Assembly (NCBI RefSeq): GCF_024363565.1
Contig: NZ_JAJEKE010000005.1
Coordinates: 146,556-210,555, forward strand
Origin: Lutispora saccharofermentans
Lineage (GTDB): Bacteria; Bacillota; Clostridia; Lutisporales; Lutisporaceae
Direction of reading: 5' to 3'
Length of the DNA: 64,000 bases
A model generated the notes under the pieces. That model made no database searches. It worked only from the letters and a program-made list of their open reading frames with translations, and was not told the DNA's origin. Positions within the stretch are counted from its first letter, which is position 1; each line of letters begins with the position of its first letter. A program made the translations under genes and the position numbers. Below, piece after piece: positions 51,723 to 61,500 of the stretch.

Positions 51723-52181
51723 AATATCACCCTTTCCTATTGATTAAAAACTTTTTAACTCTATTATCTCTTCTAGAAAGTTAATCATATGTTTGAGCAA
51801 TCATAACCTCATCACTCCCATATAATTATTTAAATTGTGTATATAGATTATTGCACACTTTTATAAGCTTTCCTAAATAATCAACAACAATTAAGCCGCT
51901 CTTCCCTTTCTCAATTTGTTTACACCATATAAAATAATAATTATTGAATAATCCCACAATGACAATATTCTCCTTAAATTTATAAAATCCTCTTTAAATA
52001 TACCAAAATTAACATTTTTTATATCTATGCCTGCATCGTTCGTAACAATTTTATTATTTAAACTGTCTACCATAAAGCTTTCTATTGCCTTTCCTCTTAC
52101 CTTTGGTATAAGTATTTCATTCGTTTCTTGACGGACCCTATTTAATAGGGTAAAATAGTAATAGAAAGACAGGTGAACCAC
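51723..52181. other. 459-base spacer with a doubtful minus-strand frame
   Basis: AT-rich. A minus-strand frame at 51891-52223 encodes RQETNEILIPKVRGKAIESF and ILYGVNKLRKGRAA, but lacks an RBS, overlaps the higB start, and matches no family I recognise; it may be a decayed gene. The promoter of higBA lies at the right end (TTGACGG..TAAAAT region near 52120-52155). Confidence 0.4.
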
Positions 52182-52541
52182 ATGTACAGAACTTTTGTGC
52201 TGACTGCTGAGTTTGATAAGCAATGGAGAAGCATGAACTTAACCGATGATGATTTGAGGGCACTTGAAGAGGAAATATTGGAAAACCCGAAGATCGGAGT
52301 GGTTATGAAAGGAACCGGAAGGCTCAGGAAAATGCGCTTTGCTTTTGAAGGTAGAGGAAAAAGCAGAAGTATTCGTGTTACTTATGTGGATTTTGTCAAC
52401 TATGCAACTGTATATCTGATTTATGCATATCCTAAAAGTGAAAAGGATAATCTAAGCAAAGAAGAGAGAAATGAAATAAAAAAATTGATTGAAGGCATTG
52501 AAAAGGCTTTGGATAGGAGGTATCTTTATGAGCGTATATGA
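52182..52541 (+). CDS. higB: HigB/RelE-superfamily toxin
   Basis: A 119-aa RelE-fold toxin: FVLTAEFDKQWRSMNLTDDD, LEEEILENPKIGVVMKGTGR, LRKMRFA and the late SEKDNLSKEERNEIKKLI, matching the type II toxin group annotated as HigB/RelE. It would cleave mRNA at the ribosome. ATG at 52182 with AGGTG ahead. It overlaps higA by 14 bases, toxin first, the usual HigBA order. Confidence 0.85.
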   Translation: MYRTFVLTAEFDKQWRSMNLTDDDLRALEEEILENPKIGVVMKGTGRLRKMRFAFEGRGKSRSIRVTYVDFVNYATVYLIYAYPKSEKDNLSKEERNEIKKLIEGIEKALDRRYLYERI

Positions 52542-52839
52542 TGGAATTATGAAGGGCTTAAATGAAGCTTTAGAGCACGCAGAAGGCAATCGTGAATTGC
52601 GCACTAATATGCTTTATATTGAGCCAGTTCGAGAATATAAAGCAGAGGAAATAAAGAAAATAAGGAATGACCTTGGGATGACACAAGCGTTTTTTGCCCG
52701 TTTTATGGGAGTATCCCCCAAAACTATTGAGGCATGGGAAGCAGGCCGAAATATGCCGGACGGTCCGGCCAGGCGTATCCTCTCCATGATTCAGGCCGAC
52801 CCTATGTTACCGGAGCGTTACAACATTATTGCCAGATAA
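52528..52839 (+). CDS. higA: HigA-type HTH antitoxin
   Basis: A 103-aa antitoxin. The C-terminal XRE HTH is IRNDLGMTQAFFARFMGVSP then KTIEAWEAGRNMPDGPA. ATG at 52528 has an ideal AGGAGG seven bases upstream; the longer frame is rejected. Neutralises the preceding toxin and represses the operon. Confidence 0.88.
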   Translation: MSVYDGIMKGLNEALEHAEGNRELRTNMLYIEPVREYKAEEIKKIRNDLGMTQAFFARFMGVSPKTIEAWEAGRNMPDGPARRILSMIQADPMLPERYNIIAR

Positions 52840-52899
52840 ATAATAGATCAGCAGGCAAAGGCGTTTTTGAGGCTTCACTGGTTGAAAGACAGGTTAAAC

Positions 52900-52969
52900 G
52901 CAGAATTAATCAATAAAAAATAAGTAAGTGGGTGCACTTTGACAGTGTCACATCCGCTTACTTATTTTT
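52900..52969. repeat. Rpn-type terminal palindrome, solitary copy 2, with 3' gene scar
   Basis: AGAATTAATCAATAAAAAATAA matches in two parts the last codons (ELIDKK-stop) of rpn, and the arms AAAAATAAGTAAG and CTTACTTATTTTT follow, with a changed centre containing TGACA-G-TGTCA. No rpn body is present. Lies between higA and the convergent 633-aa gene and may end both transcripts. Confidence 0.75.
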
Positions 52970-53000
52970 AGAATAGTGACCAGAACACAATATCCCCTAG

Positions 53001-54899
53001 CTACTGCAACTTCGCAATTCTCGCAATCTTATCCAATATATAGACATCGTCTACAAGCTCTTTATCCGGCTTTTCTTTTGTGGCTTTATTAATCTTATAC
53101 GCAATCTGCTTTTTCTCAGCTTCCTTTCTCTTCGACAAGGCTTTATCCAGCGCCGTTACTCCCAGATCGGCCAGAGCAACGCCGATTGAAATAGGGGGAG
53201 GCAAGATCGGAATAAGTCCCGCCGCACCCAAGAAATATTTCAGGCATTTCCACCTTTCCTTATCCGGGATCTCCGCAATATCGCATAGAAGCGAATTATA
53301 GCCGCTGATCCTCTCCTTGCGCTCCTTTTCATCCATGCACTCCAGCTTCGCCAATATGCCTGCAAGCTCAGTTGCCGTATTATATGTTTTTGCCTTATCT
53401 GCAAATCTGGTGATGCTGACCGTATTATCACAATTCAGCAGATTTATATAGTTGTTTTCCCTTTTGCTGATTTCCGACACCTTTTTTATCTGCTCCATAT
53501 CCTCCGGAGAAGAATAGTAATAGCTGTTGAGCAGGCTTGCAAGGACGACCGATACTCCGCTGTCGGAATACTTGCTGCCCTCCCTTTCCTCATTAAAGGG
53601 GAAATAAGTTGCCTGCAAAGCGGTAGCTATATGTATGCTGCCGGAGTTGACCACAAATTCAAAGGAGAGCTCATTAGTCTTTTCCAATGAATGAATCATC
53701 TCTTCTAATACCGTGTTGATCCCAAAGCTGCTTATTGACATGGGGCTGCCCTGATTCAATATCCTAAAGCTTTCCAGCTTTGCGGTAATGGGCCAGGCCA
53801 TAAACTTTGCCATCTGAATCGCTTTTTCATCCTCTGTATTTTTCAGATATGGATGTATCTCATATATCATTTCCCTATATTCGGGATAGTCGGCACAATA
53901 GGACTTCTCCACCTCTGCCATATAGCAAGCTATCAGGGCATTTATTCCCCTCTTGCTGATCACGGAATTATTCTTGTGATTATATGCCTCCATGACCAAT
54001 TTCCTGTCGTACCGTGATTCCGTATTAGGCAGCAAGATTACTACTTTTTCTCTCTCCACCAATTCGATCAATTCGTTCTTTGTGATATTCTGATGCTCAA
54101 GGAATGAGTCCAGGTTGTTTTCAATGGGCAGTGCAAGATAGGTCTTGTCATAAAGCAGTATATTATTTCTCAGGTTAACATTTTTAAAGCCCGTAAAATC
54201 CAAGTAGCATTTGGTCTCTCCCGGGTGAAAAAAGGGAAGCTTGTCCCTATCTATCTTTCCTTGATATATCTTTTCCACGTTGGAAAACCAGTAGTCGGCA
54301 TCATTGACCGAGAAGGGAAAGCTTTTATCCGTGAAGCAATATATAGGATCGCTGTAATAGGGGCTTTGCCCGTTTTGCCATTTGCCCCCCGGCTTTTTAT
54401 CTTCTATGGGAGCATCCGATTCTTTACGCACTATGACCATTTCAAAGCTCAGCTCCATTTTAGACAGAAAATCCTCCAGCAAGGCTATATCTTCAGCTTT
54501 TGTCTCATCTGAAACAGTGATTATCAACTTGGCGTGCTGCCCCGGTACAGCCGATATATCTGCAAAATCAATATAGTGAAATTTGCTGGTGAGCATATTG
54601 TCTATCTCCGGCTTTGTCAGACATATGCCTTGAAAATTGCTCGTTATATCATCTAAAGGAATGCCCTCTATCATTTCTTTATAGTGCTCCGGCTCCTTTA
54701 GAGCTAACTCAACCCAGCAGCATATGGGGCGGATATTATCATCGAAATGCTTCTTGAGCTTCTCAAAATCGCCCTCATAATCCTCACACAATATAACAAA
54801 TCTCTCATCTTCAATGCGGTATATCTTCGTCTTCAGTCCCAGATATTCAATACGCAAATCCAGATCTGTTCTTTTGACCTCACCTATCTGATTTATCAT
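53001..54899 (-). CDS. Unrecognised 632-633 aa protein, possible effector
   Basis: I do not recognise a family. Seen: soluble mixed N-terminal region (LRIEYLGLKTKIYRIEDERF, IRPICCWVELAL), a middle part rich in aromatic and acidic residues (WQNGQSPYYSDPIYCF), and a C-terminal hydrophobic Pro/Gly hairpin GAAGLIPILPPPISIGVALA followed by a very basic helical tail (SKRKEAEKKQIAYKINKATK). The hydrophobic part may insert in membranes. ATG at 54899 with GGGGGG six bases upstream is preferred. Last gene of an operon with HTH, ImmA/IrrE and PIN genes (21 bases after the PIN stop), suggesting an effector or partner in a defence or stress system. Confidence 0.72.
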   Translation of the reverse strand: MINQIGEVKRTDLDLRIEYLGLKTKIYRIEDERFVILCEDYEGDFEKLKKHFDDNIRPICCWVELALKEPEHYKEMIEGIPLDDITSNFQGICLTKPEIDNMLTSKFHYIDFADISAVPGQHAKLIITVSDETKAEDIALLEDFLSKMELSFEMVIVRKESDAPIEDKKPGGKWQNGQSPYYSDPIYCFTDKSFPFSVNDADYWFSNVEKIYQGKIDRDKLPFFHPGETKCYLDFTGFKNVNLRNNILLYDKTYLALPIENNLDSFLEHQNITKNELIELVEREKVVILLPNTESRYDRKLVMEAYNHKNNSVISKRGINALIACYMAEVEKSYCADYPEYREMIYEIHPYLKNTEDEKAIQMAKFMAWPITAKLESFRILNQGSPMSISSFGINTVLEEMIHSLEKTNELSFEFVVNSGSIHIATALQATYFPFNEEREGSKYSDSGVSVVLASLLNSYYYSSPEDMEQIKKVSEISKRENNYINLLNCDNTVSITRFADKAKTYNTATELAGILAKLECMDEKERKERISGYNSLLCDIAEIPDKERWKCLKYFLGAAGLIPILPPPISIGVALADLGVTALDKALSKRKEAEKKQIAYKINKATKEKPDKELVDDVYILDKIARIAKLQ

Positions 54900-54926
54900 G
54901 CTCATCCCCCCGCCTTCAACTAATCT

Positions 54927-55796
54927 TTAAAAAATTATATGCATTGTACTGTCTCTCAACATCTCCAAAAAGATAGCATTTTCTATGACTTTATCTTGCT
55001 CTTCAATTGAATTATCCTGCTTTTTTCTCGTAAATTTAATTCTTCTCGTTTGCCTGTGGCTATCAACAAATTTACTAATATTTTGCTCCTTTACATATCC
55101 AAGTCTTGTCCACTCATAAATTAAAAAGTCATTTGATTTGAAAGTTATGGAAGCATTCATTCTGTTTTTAAAGTGCTCGTCTTTATAAAGCATTTCCTTA
55201 GCTTTAGAGACAAATTCATAGGCATCCCTGTCACTGCTGAAGATAGTTATGGTATCAATATTTATACTATAATAGCAGGAAAGGATATAACTTAAAACAG
55301 AAATTGAAATCTCTCCTGCATTCTTCCTTTGAATTCTGCCGTTTGAAAGTTCTCTTTGGTCTAATCCTTCTTTATAAAGCATGCTAAGCCATTCTTCATA
55401 GGGGTCTAAATCCTCTACTGGCCTATTTTTTAGGATGTTTTTCTTGATAAAACTAACAAGCCTACTCACATTGTAGCAGCAATATAGGAAGAGATAATAT
55501 AGTTCTGCTTCTTTACGATCTACCAACGTCGAGTAGTCAACTTCATCTATAATTTGGACCTTCGAATAATCTTTTAAATCATTTATGTAACTTTCTCTAT
55601 TATTACTATCACATATCTCAAGCCATACCCATTGAGGAATAAGAATAATATCATACTGACTAAATATCTTTTCAGGGCTAATGCTCCCATGTGTACAGGT
55701 TAAAAATTCAATCGAGTTATTATCCAAGATACAAACTTTGAGAGACTTACCCATTGAAAGATATTTTTTCAAGTAGTTAATATCTTCTTCTTTCAC
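54927..55796 (-). CDS. PIN-like RNase domain protein
   Basis: A 289-aa protein with the acidic quartet of PIN nucleases: D25 in VCILDNNSIEFL, E60 in PQWVWLEI, E162 in NAGEISISVLSYIL and D189 (with D191) in IFSSDRDAYEF. A 100-residue helical insert lies between the second and third. C-terminal basic stretch RQTRRIKFTRKKQ may bind RNA. GTG start overlaps the peptidase stop by 4 bases, RBS GGAGGGG. Known PIN toxins cut tRNA or mRNA; target here unknown. Confidence 0.75.
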   Translation of the reverse strand: MKEEDINYLKKYLSMGKSLKVCILDNNSIEFLTCTHGSISPEKIFSQYDIILIPQWVWLEICDSNNRESYINDLKDYSKVQIIDEVDYSTLVDRKEAELYYLFLYCCYNVSRLVSFIKKNILKNRPVEDLDPYEEWLSMLYKEGLDQRELSNGRIQRKNAGEISISVLSYILSCYYSINIDTITIFSSDRDAYEFVSKAKEMLYKDEHFKNRMNASITFKSNDFLIYEWTRLGYVKEQNISKFVDSHRQTRRIKFTRKKQDNSIEEQDKVIENAIFLEMLRDSTMHIIF

Positions 55797-56587
55797 TTGG
55801 CAAGCCCCTCCACTTCTCTTTTAATTTTATCCTTTAGTGTAAGTAAAAATTGATAATTGTCTTTATGATGGGAGACATCCGGGTTTTCCTTCATAGCATT
55901 TTGCATTTTTTTCTCTAATCCACCCAGATTTACAACATATGAAGGCTTCACTAACTCCGAATCTAATCCTAGATCTATAAATTTTTGTACTAACGCTTCA
56001 GGCTTATTATCAAAATGCTCCAGAATTTTTTCTTTTAAATCCAAATCATTGTATTTCATAACGGCTTCCTCAAATAGTTCTACTAGCACAGCCTTATATG
56101 GTGCCTTATATACATCCATGCATTTTATAACTCTGTCAATAAAATCTTCATCATCCAACGAATAGTAGTAGTCATACACATTACCAAAAATCATTTTTGC
56201 AGCAAAATAATCTGCCTTTCTTTCATTTATGTCCATATCAACAGCAATATTATGTGTCTCTTCATTTAAATTGAGGTCATAAAGCAAATGGTATATTTCA
56301 TGCCATGCAACAAAATATTGATATACACGGGGCTGAGCTGTATTGATAACTGGTATTTTAATATTTTCCTTTGTAATAATGGCGCCACCCCAATATTTGT
56401 CATCAATAGGAATCTGGATTAAATGATTCTCCTTTAACACCGAAAAAGATAGTTTGTCTTGTCCTGTTACCCCAGACTTGTTGAATCTAACTGTAAAATC
56501 ATTTATTAATCTTTGTATATCATCTTTAATCAGTTTATTTTTTTCAATAACCTGCTCCAGTTTCTTACCCGTTATTAATTCCGACAT
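55793..56587 (-). CDS. ImmA/IrrE-family zinc metallopeptidase
   Basis: A 264-aa protein with the zinc motif H96-E-x-x-H100 in VAWHEIYHLLYD and a downstream E122-x-x-A-D in INERKADYFAAKM, standard for ImmA/IrrE. Such peptidases cleave partner HTH repressors on a signal (ICEBs1 ImmA-ImmR; Deinococcus IrrE-DdrO). The HTH protein is encoded 12 bases upstream, and the PIN gene overlaps its end. Confidence 0.87.
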   Translation of the reverse strand: MSELITGKKLEQVIEKNKLIKDDIQRLINDFTVRFNKSGVTGQDKLSFSVLKENHLIQIPIDDKYWGGAIITKENIKIPVINTAQPRVYQYFVAWHEIYHLLYDLNLNEETHNIAVDMDINERKADYFAAKMIFGNVYDYYYSLDDEDFIDRVIKCMDVYKAPYKAVLVELFEEAVMKYNDLDLKEKILEHFDNKPEALVQKFIDLGLDSELVKPSYVVNLGGLEKKMQNAMKENPDVSHHKDNYQFLLTLKDKIKREVEGLAK

Positions 56588-56599
56588 AACTACACCTTC

Positions 56600-56974
56600 T
56601 TAATTATAATACAGCTCATACATATGAACTATATCTTCTAAAATGCCAAATATGTCTCGAGCCTCAGAGTTTAGGGCATGATTCTCCGGAGCATTGTCAG
56701 ATAATGCAAAAACAAGTTCCTTTTTCGTATTGTACCTTGGAACATAATTCATCAATTCTTCTTCGTTCATGTCTTGACTTTCTAAAATTTTTTGAACATG
56801 GGTTTTAAAGGTGGCGAGATTGTCAACTTCCCCTCTAATTAATTTATCCAGAGTAGGCCTTGAAACATTAATAAGCCTTGAGAATGAAGACTTTGTATAT
56901 CCATTATCTTTAATGATATTCAATATATTTTCACCAACCCGTTTTCTATTTTCGAACAATAATTCCATAGTCAC
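56600..56974 (-). CDS. XRE-type HTH regulator, partner of the ImmA/IrrE peptidase
   Basis: A 124-aa protein with an HTH at about 15-60 (YTKSSFSRLINVSRPTLDKL) and an acidic C-terminal part. GTG at 56974 with AGGAGGTG seven bases ahead. First gene of the four-gene operon. Inference: represses the operon until ImmA/IrrE cleaves it. Confidence 0.85.
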   Translation of the reverse strand: MTMELLFENRKRVGENILNIIKDNGYTKSSFSRLINVSRPTLDKLIRGEVDNLATFKTHVQKILESQDMNEEELMNYVPRYNTKKELVFALSDNAPENHALNSEARDIFGILEDIVHMYELYYN

Positions 56975-57195
56975 TTTTTACACCTCCTACTATATTATAC
57001 AGCAAAAGACCTTAAAAATATACGATTTGTAAAAAATATTTTTACATGCTCACAAATTTATCTTTTTTAGTTGTAAAATCCCTCATTGGAAAAAAGCATT
57101 AGCAAAATCTAATTCCTTCTAATGCTTTGGTAGTGTCAATATATTTTTTATTTATAAATGTGAAGGCCATATGCAATTGAATATTGGCTTAAGCC

Positions 57196-58278
57196 TTGCA
57201 ATATTATGAAAGAAAAGCCGTAGAATACGGCGCTGACCCGGAAATGATAGCCATGATGCAGGGCGGATTTACAGGAGCAATAGGCATTCTTGAATGCGGC
57301 GAAGGACCTTGCACGGCCTTCAGATTTGACATAGACTGTGTCATAGTCAACGAGAGCAATGAAGAAAGCCATGTCCCTTATGCGGAAGGATTCTGCTCCA
57401 CAAACAGCGGATTGGCTCACAGCTGCGGCCATGACGGCCATATTGCCATCGGCCTCGTCTTTGCAAAGCTGCTGGCACAGTCAAAGGAAAGGCTGAAGGG
57501 GAAAATAGTCCTCATTTTCCAGCCTGCCGAGGAGGGCGTGAGGGGCGCCAGGGCAATAATAAACAGCGGCATCCTGCCTAAGATAGATTTTATCATAGGC
57601 GGCCACATAGGTTTATCCATGAAAAGCTCAGACTCATTCTCTGCAGGCTGCTACGGCTTCCTGGCAACAGATAAATTCGATGTGAAGATATACGGAAATG
57701 CTGCACATGCCGGCAATTCTCCCGAGAAAGGCAAGAATGCCATGCTGGCAGCAGCCAATATGATAATGAGCCTCTATGCCATCCCCCGCCATAGCGACGG
57801 TACGACAAGGATCAATGTAGGGAAGATGGCCTCTGGCAGCTTCCGCAATGTCATTCCCGAATACGCGGAGCTGCAGATAGAAGTCCGCGGAGAAACAGAC
57901 GAGTTGAATAAATATATGTATGACAGTGCCGTAAGCATCATTGACGGCATAGCTAAAACCTATGGGGTAAGGTATGAGATCATACCGGCAGGTGCTTCGA
58001 TATCGGCAGAAAGCTCAAAAGAACTGGAATCAAAAGTCAAAGCAATAGTGGAAAGCTTAGGCATATATGATCATGTAGTATCTCGAGCCCAAATACATGT
58101 CAGTGAAGATTTTACTCTTATGATGAGGCATGTCATGGACAACGGCGGCCTAGCTACATACCTCATGTGGGGTTCTGATATAAAGAATGCCTTTCACAAC
58201 GGAAACTTTGATTTTGATGAAGGAACCATGGTAAAGGCCGTAAAAACCCTTTATGCAATAATTATTGGACTGGGGTAA
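57196..58278 (+). pseudogene. 5'-truncated M20 amidohydrolase (AbgB-like)
   Basis: The frame starts at a TTG without an RBS and encodes 360 aa beginning RKAVEYGADPEMIAMMQGGF, which in AbgB-type p-aminobenzoyl-glutamate hydrolases corresponds to about residue 90. Metal and catalytic features are kept (FRFDIDC, LAHSCGHDGHIAIG, FQPAEEG, GGHIG, and a late His in NAFHNGNF). The missing N-terminal segment contains part of the catalytic domain, so it is probably inactive unless an upstream subunit compensates. Sequence before 57190 shows no continuation. Confidence 0.7.
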
Positions 58279-58307
58279 CCATCTGCCAGGTGGTAACGAT
58301 GAAAATC

Positions 58308-58334
58308 GAACTTGTAAGTATTACTTACAAGTTC
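58308..58334. repeat. Perfect 27-base palindrome
   Basis: GAACTTGTAAGTA and TACTTACAAGTTC type arms meet with a single central base. No T run follows, so it is more likely a protein site, a decayed insertion-sequence end or a cruciform than a terminator. Confidence 0.5.
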
Positions 58335-58507
58335 AAAATGAAGGAGGACGTGAGGTTGCAAGAAAGATAAAATTCGACAATCTTGAGCGGATTGATAAAT
58401 TTTATGGCTGAGCTTATTCAGCCTCTGCTGTAAATCAACGAGCCTAACAAGGAATTAATGTATAAAAAGCCAAAAGTGAAACCGTCTCCCCGGTTGGCAC
58501 TAGAGTA

Positions 58508-58550
58508 AGTCCCATCTATGAGAATTATCTCGTAGATGGGACTGATTTTG
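58508..58550. terminator. Hairpin between the M20 remnant and the subtilase
   Basis: AGTCCCATCTATGAG-AATTAT-CTCGTAGATGGGACT followed by GATTTTG on plus. Located 24 bases after the subtilase stop (minus-strand gene), it can terminate convergent transcripts. The rest of the 58279-58573 gap shows nothing recognisable. Confidence 0.65.
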
Positions 58551-58573
58551 TATGTCCTGTATTTACCGGATGC

Positions 58574-61500
58574 CTATTTATCTAAATTCAAAAGTCTGAA
58601 TAATACTACGGCGGCTTCTGCCCTGCTCGTATTAGACAGCGGGTTGACATTGGTTCCGTCACCCTGGATGATGCCCAGCTCTACTACTCTGGCGATAGCA
58701 TCCTGTGCATATCCTGAGATTTGCGCATTATCGGCAAATTTACTTAAATCTGCTTTGCCTTCCGTATTCTTTTTCGCTATCGTCAATGCGCGGTCTATCA
58801 TTGTCATCATATCCTGCCTTGTTATTGCAGCATCAGGATTTAGCTTGTTGCCGCCTACTCCTGTCAAAATACCAAGAGCCCTTGCAATAGCAATTTCGTT
58901 ATAGTAATAATCTGACGCATTTACATCATCAAAATTACTATCAAATAAGGCTGTCAAGCCCAGCGCTTTTATCAATCCGTATGCGAAATCTGCTCTGGTT
59001 ATATTTGTCTTCGGAGCAAAGTTTGCACCTTCAGCAGGCCTTAGAATTCCTTTCGTAACCAAAGCATTTATCTGTTCTTTTGCCCATTCATAGCCTTGCA
59101 GGTCTGTCATTTCTACAGGCTGCGGTGCCGGCTCAGTCGGCTGTACCGGTGGTGTAGTCGGAGTAGTCGGTGTGGTTGCCGATGGACTTCCTGAGCCTCC
59201 ACCTGAGCCTCCGCTGCCGCCGTTTCCTTCGCCATCCTCTTTACCGTCGGACGGCTTTTCTCTTGTTATATTAATCGTTTTAGTCACAGCATTACCCGCG
59301 CCGTCTTCCGCTTCAATAACAATTTTATTGCTTCCAAGCTGCAGCATCACATTATGATTTAGAATGTATTCTGCAGGCTTCAAGCTTTCGAAGAATTCCA
59401 TATTGGGTTCTATATTTGTCAGCATATCACTATTAAGCCTTACTCTCAGAATCGGTAAATTATCCGTTATTTTTGCCGATATTTTTATGCTGCTGGCTGT
59501 TGTATAACCGACATCTCCATTAGTAACAGTAATAACCGGCTTTGTAGTATCTACGAATACCTTATGCAGGAAATCGATTTCGTTATTTGCCGAGTCTTTT
59601 GCTTCTACTCTTATTGAATGATAACCATCCTTCAGATTCAATGTAGTAGCAAAATACCATACACCGTCTTCACTGTCCCAGTTAAGATTGACAGGTGCAC
59701 CATTGATTTTAAATATATCAATAGATGATTCATCTTCTACATAGCCCTCAAACACTATCTCAGATGTATTGTACATCTCCATAAACTCCGGATCAGTTAG
59801 CATAACTGTCGGTATCGTTGTGTCTCCCGGTTTTGCTCCCTTAGGCTCTTCTATGGGAGTCGGTTCTGAGGGATCTACCGGCACCGTCCCAGGCTGTTTA
59901 GTCCCTTGAATTGTGATAATTTTCGCATCCTTATTCCATGCATAGTCATATGCTACTACCGATACATCGTGAGAGCCTATTTCGAGGTTAAGCATTGAAG
60001 TATCAAATATTCCGTTATAACTACTATCGCCCACAAACTCACCGTTTTCGTCATATAAACCTAAAAGCTTCTTGCCTTTGTATAACTGATACATCATCAT
60101 TGAATACTTTCCATCATTTGCAACGACTTCAAGCTTATTTTTAGTTTCATCATAATTAACACTGTCTATAACCGGAGCCGTTTTATCCACTCTCACTGGG
60201 AATGTTACCGTTTGCCATTCTGCATTTGGATAATCAATCTTCGTCTTGATCTCGTAGAAATAATTTCCCTCCGAAACTATTTTATTATTTACCTTTCCAT
60301 CCCAACGCCACAGATCATTTACTCTGTATATAGGATCACTGTCTCCGTCAAAATAGTTCTTTACAATGTTGTTCTCCATAGCCAAGCTTCTTATCTTTTT
60401 GCGATTTGCATCAAGTATATTCATCTCAATATCTTTGGCATTTCTCAAGAAAGACAGTACAGGGATAACATTGTCGGCTGCTCCGTCTCCATTGGGCGAA
60501 AATGCAATATTTTGGGCTTCGAACACTTCCTTTCCAGGTTCGTCTTCTCTAAGTCCAAGCGTAAATAAATCTCCGGACCTCATGTCTTCCCAAGCCATAA
60601 GCGAACCTAAATAGAAGGGTGTACCTCCATTGCCATAAACTGTACCGTCTATAATAGATGCCTGATCCCATTTACCATAGAATCCCATATAAGGGATGCT
60701 TAAATCATTTTTATTGGCATCACCATTTATGTTGCACAATTGTACGAAGCCTTCTATAAATGCTCCATTTTCAAATATTTCTTCCAATGGAATATTGTCA
60801 TACCAATCTATGGCATTAGTCAGATCGATTGTAACATCAAAGTTTACCGTTTCTCCGGTCTTTACCTCCAAATCTTTTATCTTTTTACCGTTAGAAGTGA
60901 AGGATATCGGGAACTTCCCAAGCCACGGCTCATCATCGCTTGTAGTACCATCCTCATATACACCTTGAGGTTCCGTACAGTTATAACCATCTTCATCAAC
61001 TAAATCAGTTGTTACTGTTCCATACACAGCATAAGCAACCGTTGCATTACTGAAGTTTGTGACTGCTAAAGTAAAGGTCGTTATGTCACCCATCTCTTTA
61101 AGGTTGACCTTGCTGAGTCCCGTTGCCTTATCAGTAATGACAGCCGGAGTTGTCGCAGCAGCATAGATGTCCATCATTCCTGCGCCTTGCCTTCTCGGTG
61201 AGGTGTAATTGCCTAATCCAAAGTAGTCGTTATACAATCCCGCATCAGCAACTGGATGTGCCGTACTCATTATCAGATTTTTAGTCATTTCCACCTTGGC
61301 TTTTCCCGAAAGGTTAGGGAATTCTTTATTAACTCTCTGCAATACCAAGGCCGCTCCGCCGGTCACATGAGGTGCAGCCATTGAGGTACCGCTCATATAC
61401 TGATAGCCGTCATTCTGTGCGGTTGAATAAATATTCCCTCCTGGTGCAGTGATCTCAGGCTTAAAGTCCAGGTTCGGAGTCGCCCCCCACGATGAAAAAT

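Noticed and set aside
51891..52223. 110-codon minus-strand frame
   Set aside because: No RBS, overlaps the higB start, and no recognisable family; at best a decayed gene, mentioned under the spacer.
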